Below, piece after piece: positions 58,503 to 64,000 of a stretch of 64,000 nt of DNA. Both the position numbers and the translations under genes were made by a program. Every line of letters starts with the position of its first letter. The first letter of the stretch is position 1. The stretch spans positions 372,001 to 436,000 of the forward strand of contig NC_014394.1 of NCBI RefSeq assembly GCF_000145255.1, read 5' to 3'. A model generated the notes under the pieces. The model was not told where the DNA came from. It searched no databases and saw only the letters and a list, made by a program, of their open reading frames with translations. The DNA comes from Gallionella capsiferriformans ES-2 (GTDB taxonomy: Bacteria; Pseudomonadota; Gammaproteobacteria; Burkholderiales; Gallionellaceae).

Positions 58503-60879
58503 ACAACTGTTGCTCCAATTCGTGTAAGGCTGCCAGATAGGCGGGCTTGCCGCCAAAGGCTGACACCAGCTCACTGGCTGTCCCCATATTTTTGAACGGG
58601 TCTAGCGTGAGGATTTTGATGTCTTCGATATTTTGTATGCCGGTATCGGCATATTTTTCCAGCAGGGTTTCCAGAACGCGGCGTGCCTGCTCGCCGTATT
58701 TAGTAAAGTAATTACGCTTTTTTACTTGCTCTGCGCGTTCACGGCGCGTCAGCGGCGGCTGATCGAAAGCGACGTGACAGATCAGATCGAATGCATCGAA
58801 ATCCTTGCCGACCTCATCCGCCAGCGGTTCCAGAAGCAGGCCGTGTTCTTCCAGCTCTTTCAGAATCGCGGCCTTACGGTCGGCTTTGTTCCAACTCAAC
58901 AGGAAGTCCTTCAGCGAGGCATAATCGCGGCGCACGGTAGTGCGAGTGTAATCTTTGAGCGATTCGGTTATCAGTTTGCCTTCGGGGCCGTAATATTGGA
59001 CGCGTTCAGATACGACATAAACTGAGACATCACCAATGACATATTTAACGCGACCAGTACCCGGCCCTGATCCGCCACCGAAATCATCTGATGTTGGCAG
59101 GTCCGCCCCCCCTTCTTCACCGTCAGTGTCGGGCGGCAAAGGATTGCCGTGTTCATCCACAGGCAATTCATCGGGCGGTGCGGGCGGTTTATCAGGTTCA
59201 GGTTCATAAATCACAATTGGCGGGCCATCGAACGCCTCGTCGGCGAACAGTTCGGTCGCCTTCTTGAAATCCATGATGGTGAACCAGTATTTGTCGTAGT
59301 CCTCGTTGATGCGGGTGCCGCGACCGATCATCTGCTTGAATTCGGTCATCGACTTGATGTGCTGATCCAGCACCACCAGCTTGCAGGTTTGCGCATCCAC
59401 GCCGGTCGTCATCAGCTTGGAGGTGGTCGCAATCACCGGATAGCGCTCTTCCGGATTAATGAAGTTGCCCAGTTCGGCCTTGCCCTCGATCTCATCGCCG
59501 GTAATGCGCATCACGTATTTACGGCTTTCCTTCACCCGTTCAGGGTTGAGATTGACCAGCGCCTGACGCATACGCTCGGCGTGGTCGATGTCATCACAGA
59601 ACACGATGGTCTTGGCATAAGGGTCGGTCGCCGCCAGATACTCGGTGATTTTACGGGCGACCAGCTCGGTGCGCTTTTCCAGCACCAGCGTGCGGTCCAT
59701 GTCGATCTGGTTATAAATCCGGTCTTCAATCATCAGGCCGTTCTTGTCGGCCTGACCTTTGCTCGGACGCCAGCCTTGCAGATCCTTGTCGATGTCGATA
59801 CGCACCACTTTATAAGGCGCCAGAAATCCGTCTTCAATGCCCTGCTTGAGCGTGTAGCTGTAAACCGGTTCGCCGAAGTAGTTGATGCTGGAAACGTCCT
59901 TGGTTTCTTTGGGCGTGGCGGTCAGACCGATATGAGTTGCGGATGAAAAATAGTCGAGAATCACGCGCCAGGCAGAATCTTCCGATGCACTGCCGCGATG
60001 GCATTCATCGATCACGATCAGGTCGAAGAAATCCGGCGAGAACTGCCTGTAGATGTTCTGATCTTCCTCGCTGCCGGTGACCGCCTGATAAAGGGACAGG
60101 TAAATCTCGTAACTCTTGTCGATCTGGCGTTTAGTGATCTTGGTCATCGCAGCGCCGAACGGTTTGAAGTCGTTGTTTTTGGTCTGATCGACCAGAATGT
60201 TGCGGTCAGCCAGAAACAGGATGCGTTTCTTGGTGCCGGATTTCCACAGTCGCCAGATAATCTGGAACGCGGTATAGGTCTTGCCGGTGCCAGTCGCCAT
60301 GACCAGCAGGATGCGTTGCTGCTCACGGGCTACCGCCTCAATGGTGTTGTTGATGGCATTGACCTGGTAGTAGCGCGGTGCGCGGCTTGTACCATCATCG
60401 TAATACGGAATTTCTACGGTCTTGAGCGCCTGCTCGGTCGCTATTCCCTTCCATAAGCAATAGCGTTGCCACAGCTCGGCAGGGGATGGGAACTCTTCTA
60501 AACGCAATTCGCGCTCGGTTTGATCCGACATTCCGGTGCGGTCGTGAAACAAAAAACCATTACCGTTGGAACTGAACACGAATGGCACGGCCAGCGTCTC
60601 GGCATAGTTCAGCGCCTGCTGCATACCAGAGCCGACGCCGTGACTATTGTCCTTCGCCTCGATGACGGCCAGCGGGATGTTGGACTTGTAGTAAAGGATG
60701 TAGTCGGCGCGCTTGAGTTCGCCCCGTGTATGCAACTTGCCGCGCACGATGATGCGCCCCTTGGTGAAACTGACTTCCTCACGAATCTGGGTGAACAAAT
60801 CCCATCCCGCCTGAATAACGGCGGGGGTGATGTATTTAGTGCAGATGTCGCGTTCGGAGAGTTTTTTATTGTCAGTCAT
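58486..60879 (-). CDS. hsdR: Type I restriction endonuclease subunit HsdR (EcoEI-like)
   Basis: A 797-aa DNA-translocating nuclease subunit. The PD-(D/E)xK nuclease is N-terminal (Asp59; Glu74-Ala-Lys76 in LAVIEAKD). The SF2 motor has Walker A ATGTGKT at 195-201 and DECH at 291-294, with [10 protein letters not shown] and [12 protein letters not shown] following. Its length and C-terminal region resemble the EcoEI R subunit. It is first in the hsd operon and appears intact. Confidence 0.95.
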   Translation of the reverse strand: MTDNKKLSERDICTKYITPAVIQAGWDLFTQIREEVSFTKGRIIVRGKLHTRGELKRADYILYYKSNIPLAVIEAKDNSHGVGSGMQQALNYAETLAVPFVFSSNGNGFLFHDRTGMSDQTERELRLEEFPSPAELWQRYCLWKGIATEQALKTVEIPYYDDGTSRAPRYYQVNAINNTIEAVAREQQRILLVMATGTGKTYTAFQIIWRLWKSGTKKRILFLADRNILVDQTKNNDFKPFGAAMTKITKRQIDKSYEIYLSLYQAVTGSEEDQNIYRQFSPDFFDLIVIDECHRGSASEDSAWRVILDYFSSATHIGLTATPKETKDVSSINYFGEPVYSYTLKQGIEDGFLAPYKVVRIDIDKDLQGWRPSKGQADKNGLMIEDRIYNQIDMDRTLVLEKRTELVARKITEYLAATDPYAKTIVFCDDIDHAERMRQALVNLNPERVKESRKYVMRITGDEIEGKAELGNFINPEERYPVIATTSKLMTTGVDAQTCKLVVLDQHIKSMTEFKQMIGRGTRINEDYDKYWFTIMDFKKATELFADEAFDGPPIVIYEPEPDKPPAPPDELPVDEHGNPLPPDTDGEEGGADLPTSDDFGGGSGPGTGRVKYVIGDVSVYVVSERVQYYGPEGKLITESLKDYTRTTVRRDYASLKDFLLSWNKADRKAAILKELEEHGLLLEPLADEVGKDFDAFDLICHVAFDQPPLTRRERAEQVKKRNYFTKYGEQARRVLETLLEKYADTGIQNIEDIKILTLDPFKNMGTASELVSAFGGKPAYLAALHELEQQLYDTAA

Positions 60880-61048
60880 AGGGCGAAAATATTCAGGTCA
60901 AGCGACTATGCCCGATGCTACCAGTTTTTGTCAGTTCCCCGTCATATTAATGGCTTGATTGATAAGTCAGCTTTTTATATGGACTCCCCGCTAGTTGTTT
61001 CATCAACGACAAAACCTGATCAATCATCGTCTCCCGGGGCCGAATTAT

Positions 61049-61179
61049 CTAGCGAGAGGCTGAATTATTCGTCGTCTCCGCGAAAGCGGAGATCCAGTGC
61101 CTTGATTTAACTGGATTCCCGCCTGCGCGGGAATGACAAAACCGAATAAATAAGCGCTTCCCTAGCGAGAGGCTGAATT
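61049..61179. repeat. Palindromic dispersed repeat (dRS3-like) flanked by 18-bp direct repeats
   Basis: The core at 61115-61134 is ATTCCC-N8-GGGAAT, the format of the dRS3-type repeat known from Neisseria and seen in many proteobacteria. A related degenerate palindrome (TCTCCGC/GCGGAGA, 61075-61091) lies about 40 bp to the left, with ATCCAG and CTGGAT in mirror positions. Identical 18-bp sequences (61049-61066 and 61162-61179, starting CTAGCGAGAGG) flank the unit like a target duplication. Confidence 0.75.
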
Positions 61180-61395
61180 GTTTATCAATGCGGTTATTTA
61201 TGCAGCCGGATATTCCTTGCCGCAGACGTGGCGACGCCAAAAGGATCACTTGCAGTCAGTTTGGCGTGCGCGTCAGTCGATTTGGCGCAAGCCGCAGGAA
61301 AATTTTCAGGATCTGCGAACAGTTTAACGGGTGCTGCAGACTAGATTGGGTAATGGGTGCGGTGTCACGAGCATCTGAGTAAGCATGCCGATGAC

Positions 61396-61454
61396 TTCAT
61401 ATGGTTCGCCGACGAGCTCAACTGATTCGAGGATGAATTCAAATGGTTCGCGGA
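61396..61454. repeat. Imperfect direct repeat TTCANATGGTTCGC
   Basis: Two 17-bp copies (61396-61412 and 61438-61454) match at 15 positions, 42 bp apart, with further decayed similarity around 61480. It gives a pseudo-periodic reading frame on the minus strand but no protein I would call. Confidence 0.4.
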
Positions 61455-61588
61455 TCATCTGAAATTGATGGCAGATACTGCTAAATGGTGTGCGGCACCC
61501 GCAAGAATAAGTGGCGAGCCCGCAGGGGGAATAAAAAACCACGCCGTAGCAACGATAGATACATCCGATGTTCGTAATGCGGGCGAAA

Positions 61589-64000
61589 TCAAATCCCGTC
61601 TGAAATATAGGGGAAACACAGTTCGATCAGTTTGTTGATCAATTCGCTCGAGTTGATCGGCTTGGCGACGAACCCGGTCATCCCCGCTTTATCGCAGGCA
61701 GACTTTTCGTCTAAAGTCACGCCCGCACTCATTGCGACGATGGGCAGGTTGATAAATCGCGTATCCTGACGAATCAGGCGCGTGGCCTCCAGTCCGTCCA
61801 TCACCGGCATCTGAATGTCCATCAGCACAATGTCGTAGGTCTTTTCCTGCAGGCGTTGTATCGCCTCTTCGCCGTTATTGGCAATATCGACGAGCAGACC
61901 AATTTTTTCCAGCATTTTGGAGGCGACCAGTTGATTGATCCGGTTATCTTCCGTCAGCAAAACGTGTTTACCGCGCAGTGCGTGTGCGATTTCGCGCAAT
62001 TCCGGCGGCGCCTTGTCAGACTGACGACGCTGAGGGTCGCTTACCTGCACTTTGCTGAAGGTGAGCTCAACGCTGAAGGTGCTGCCTGCTCCTGCCTGAC
62101 TCTCAACTTTGATGTCACCCCCCATCAGTTGCGCCAGATTTCGACTGATGGTCAAACCCAGCCCTGTGCCGCCAAAGCGTCGGCTGATGGAGCTGTCTGC
62201 CTGAGAAAATGGCTGGAACAGGGTGCTGACTTGTCCATCCGACATGCCGATACCGTTGTCCTTCACGCTAAAGCGCAGCGTGGTTGAATCAGTAGTATTT
62301 TCTATTTTCGATACATTCAGTGTGACGCGGCCTTTTTGGGTGAATTTAAACGCATTTCCCAGCAAGTTGGTCAGTATTTGCCTCAGCCTGAGCGGGTCGC
62401 CCAGCAGGAGTTGGTGAATGTCAGCGTCGCGTACGACGTTGAATTCAATGTCGCAACCCGCTGCGGATAGGGTGAATATCCGCTGGATACTATCGAGCAA
62501 TTCAGTGAGATTAAATTGTATTTTTTCAACTGACAGCTGGTGTGCTTCTATTTTTGACAGATCAAGTATGTCGTTGAGTATGCCCATCAATGACCGTGAG
62601 GAGTCATTGATTTGTTGCAAGTGACTTTGTTTTTCTGCGGGATCTGTGCTGTCGAGTGCCAGTTCAGACAGGCCGATGACGGCGTTCATCGGCGTCCTGA
62701 TTTCATGCGACATATTGGCCAGAAATTCGGATTTGGATTGAGCGAGACTTTCAGCAACTTCTTTGGCGCGTTGCAGGGCCTGCTGGGATTGCTTGAGCTC
62801 TGTGATGTCCCAGTTGGTGCCCGTCATGCGCAGCGGTTTTCCTGCCGAATCAAATTTGACGCTGGCCAGCGCACGTATATTGTGGATGCTCCCGTCAGGC
62901 CAGCGCACGCGGAATTCGGTATCGTAGTGCTGTTTGTTGGCCAGCGCATTGTGCATGCAGGCTTGGGCCTGGGCGGTATCCTCGGGCAATATGGCCGAGC
63001 TCCACGCCTCAGCAGCCCCTACAAACTGGTCACGGTGCAGCCCGTACAGCGCAAACATCTGATCGTCCCACGTCAGCGCGTTATTCACGACATCCCAGTC
63101 CCATACGCCGACGCCGCCCGCCTGCGTGGCAAGCGCGAGCCGCTCGCTGACTTCGTGTAGTGAGACCGCTGCCTGATGTCGCTCGGTGACATCGGAGAGG
63201 TAGCCGTGCCATATCACGCTGCCATCGGAGAGTTTTTCCGGTCTGGACTGCCCTTCCAGCCAGCGCAGACCTCGCATGGGCAGCATGACACGGTATTCAA
63301 GCCGCCAGGGTTGTTGTGTGCGGGCTGACTCATGGATGGAGGCCATCAGTATTTCGTAATCTTCAGGGTGAACGCGTGTGAAAAGTAGCGAGGCGTCTTC
63401 CTTGATTTGAACGGCGGGTAACTCAAATATCTCGAAGATCCCATCGCTGGCATAGGGCATGCTGACGTTTCCATCCGGGAACAGGCGGAACTGAAAAAGC
63501 ATGCCCGGTAGTTGATGCGACAATTTCGTTAGCAAGTTCTGACTGGTTTGCAGTTGCGCATTTTTCAGGTTTAAGCTGTCGACATGCTGGCGTGACATTC
63601 GGTGCGACAGATTCAGATTCAGGTGGGCCATGATGTTATTGGCCAGAATTTTGATGGCATTTATCTGCTCGGGACTTAATACGCGGGGTACACGATCGAT
63701 GACACAGAGTGTTCCAATGTGTTGGCCTTCGGGTGCGGCGAGCGGAACGCCTGCGTAAAACCGAATTTCAGGGGCAGAAACGACCAGCGGATTATCAAAG
63801 AATCGTTCGTCCAGCTGGGCATTCTCGATGATCATCGTTTCGTTCTCAAGAATGGTGTGGGCACAGAATGCCACATCACGCGAGGTTTCTTTCGCATCGA
63901 GTCCGGTGCTAGCCTTGAACCACTGGCGATGTTCGTCGATCAGACTGATCGCCGCGATCGGCGTCTGGCAGATATACGAGGCCAGTTGCACCATTGAATC
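61589..64000 (-). CDS. Hybrid sensor histidine kinase (GAF-PAS-PAS-HisKA-HATPase-REC), 5' end outside window
   Basis: At least 801 codons; the frame stays open to the window edge, and the GAF domain begins immediately (VQLASYICQTPIAAISLIDEHRQWFKASTGL), so the true start lies beyond 64000. In order: GAF, PAS/PAC (WRLEYRVMLPMRGLRWLEGQ), PAS_3-type (GVWDWDVVNNALTWDDQMFALYGL), HisKA with NMSHEIRTPMNAVIG (about 62690-62725), HATPase (DNGIGMS, FGGTGLGLTIS) and a C-terminal receiver with phospho-acceptor Asp in DIVLMDIQMPVMDG (about 61800-61830). No membrane segment is visible in the part present. Ligand and output are unknown. Confidence 0.92.
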   Translation of the reverse strand, partial: DSMVQLASYICQTPIAAISLIDEHRQWFKASTGLDAKETSRDVAFCAHTILENETMIIENAQLDERFFDNPLVVSAPEIRFYAGVPLAAPEGQHIGTLCVIDRVPRVLSPEQINAIKILANNIMAHLNLNLSHRMSRQHVDSLNLKNAQLQTSQNLLTKLSHQLPGMLFQFRLFPDGNVSMPYASDGIFEIFELPAVQIKEDASLLFTRVHPEDYEILMASIHESARTQQPWRLEYRVMLPMRGLRWLEGQSRPEKLSDGSVIWHGYLSDVTERHQAAVSLHEVSERLALATQAGGVGVWDWDVVNNALTWDDQMFALYGLHRDQFVGAAEAWSSAILPEDTAQAQACMHNALANKQHYDTEFRVRWPDGSIHNIRALASVKFDSAGKPLRMTGTNWDITELKQSQQALQRAKEVAESLAQSKSEFLANMSHEIRTPMNAVIGLSELALDSTDPAEKQSHLQQINDSSRSLMGILNDILDLSKIEAHQLSVEKIQFNLTELLDSIQRIFTLSAAGCDIEFNVVRDADIHQLLLGDPLRLRQILTNLLGNAFKFTQKGRVTLNVSKIENTTDSTTLRFSVKDNGIGMSDGQVSTLFQPFSQADSSISRRFGGTGLGLTISRNLAQLMGGDIKVESQAGAGSTFSVELTFSKVQVSDPQRRQSDKAPPELREIAHALRGKHVLLTEDNRINQLVASKMLEKIGLLVDIANNGEEAIQRLQEKTYDIVLMDIQMPVMDGLEATRLIRQDTRFINLPIVAMSAGVTLDEKSACDKAGMTGFVAKPINSSELINKLIELCFPYISDGI

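Larger units (their letters stand above)
60880..61588. other. Roughly 700-bp non-coding stretch with dispersed repeats
   Basis: No convincing coding sequence on either strand; short frames are repeat read-through. Contents: sequence upstream of hsdR; a composite palindromic repeat flanked by 18-bp direct repeats (61049-61179); an imperfect 17-bp repeat 42 bp apart (61396-61412 and 61438-61454); and the 3' flank of the hybrid kinase gene. Confidence 0.6.

Noticed and set aside
61324-61542. 72-codon minus-strand frame in the intergenic stretch
   Set aside because: It is produced by the imperfect TTCANATGGTTCGC repeats, with no ribosome binding site and no family resemblance.

Overview
The window is one end of a betaproteobacterial chromosome segment. 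Protein sequences and gene order (dcw cluster, then lpxC, a DciA-like gene, an M23 peptidase, secA and argJ; rplM-rpsI-argC-bactofilin-erpA; rpsU-yqeY-dnaG-rpoD-tRNA; ispB-pilSR-ampD; nrdAB) fit a Nitrosomonadales/Gallionellaceae-like organism. That placement is inference; no rRNA is present. Coding density is high and most junctions in the core part are ATGA overlaps.

Layout. 1-17.6 kb: division and cell wall (dcw) cluster ftsL-ftsI-murE-murF-mraY-murD-ftsW-murG-murC-[murB-ddl fused]-ftsQ-ftsA-ftsZ-lpxC, all on the + strand, making UDP-MurNAc-pentapeptide, lipid I/II and the divisome. 17.6-24.3 kb: a DciA-like gene (- strand), an M23 peptidase, secA, a cNMP-binding-fold protein, argJ and a DUF815 ATPase. 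24.3-27.1 kb (- strand): cimA, osmC, ydcF. 27.3-30.8 kb: rplM-rpsI with a textbook promoter and terminator, argC, a DUF6776-like coiled-coil protein, bactofilin, erpA. 31-33.6 kb (- strand): slyX, anmK, mepM-like peptidase. 33.8-39.8 kb: tyrS, rpsU-yqeY-dnaG-rpoD and a CAU-anticodon tRNA. 39.9-46 kb: MHS-type transporter, ispB, a PP0621-like protein, pilS-pilR, ampD. 46-50 kb: nrdA-nrdB behind a promoter with two NrdR boxes.

50.1-60.9 kb is an accessory, defence-like block. It opens with an integron-type gene cassette carrying a SEFIR-domain protein. The cassette is bounded by a GTTGGAC core at 50341 and ends in a complete attC site (51812-51874) that shows R'', L'', L' and R' boxes with the expected extrahelical base. 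No integrase is in the window. Next come a second cassette-like gene without a visible attC and with an R-N-x3-H HEPN-like motif, a winged-helix/nucleotidyltransferase pair resembling AbiEi/AbiEii type IV toxin-antitoxin genes, and a type I restriction-modification operon (hsdR, a small unknown gene, hsdM, hsdS). A roughly 700-bp non-coding stretch with dispersed repeats follows, then the 3' part of a hybrid sensor kinase cut by the window edge.

The main unexpected structures are: (1) the attC-bounded SEFIR cassette in an otherwise core chromosome context; (2) three heptanucleotide tandem arrays inside the dcw cluster, one forming the linker of an in-frame MurB-Ddl fusion and one extending the MurF C-terminus; (3) a 98-bp insertion/duplication that has split a former ftsW-murG ATGA overlap and copied the murG ribosome binding site; (4) shared GC-rich discriminators at the rplM, rpsU and rpoD promoters.
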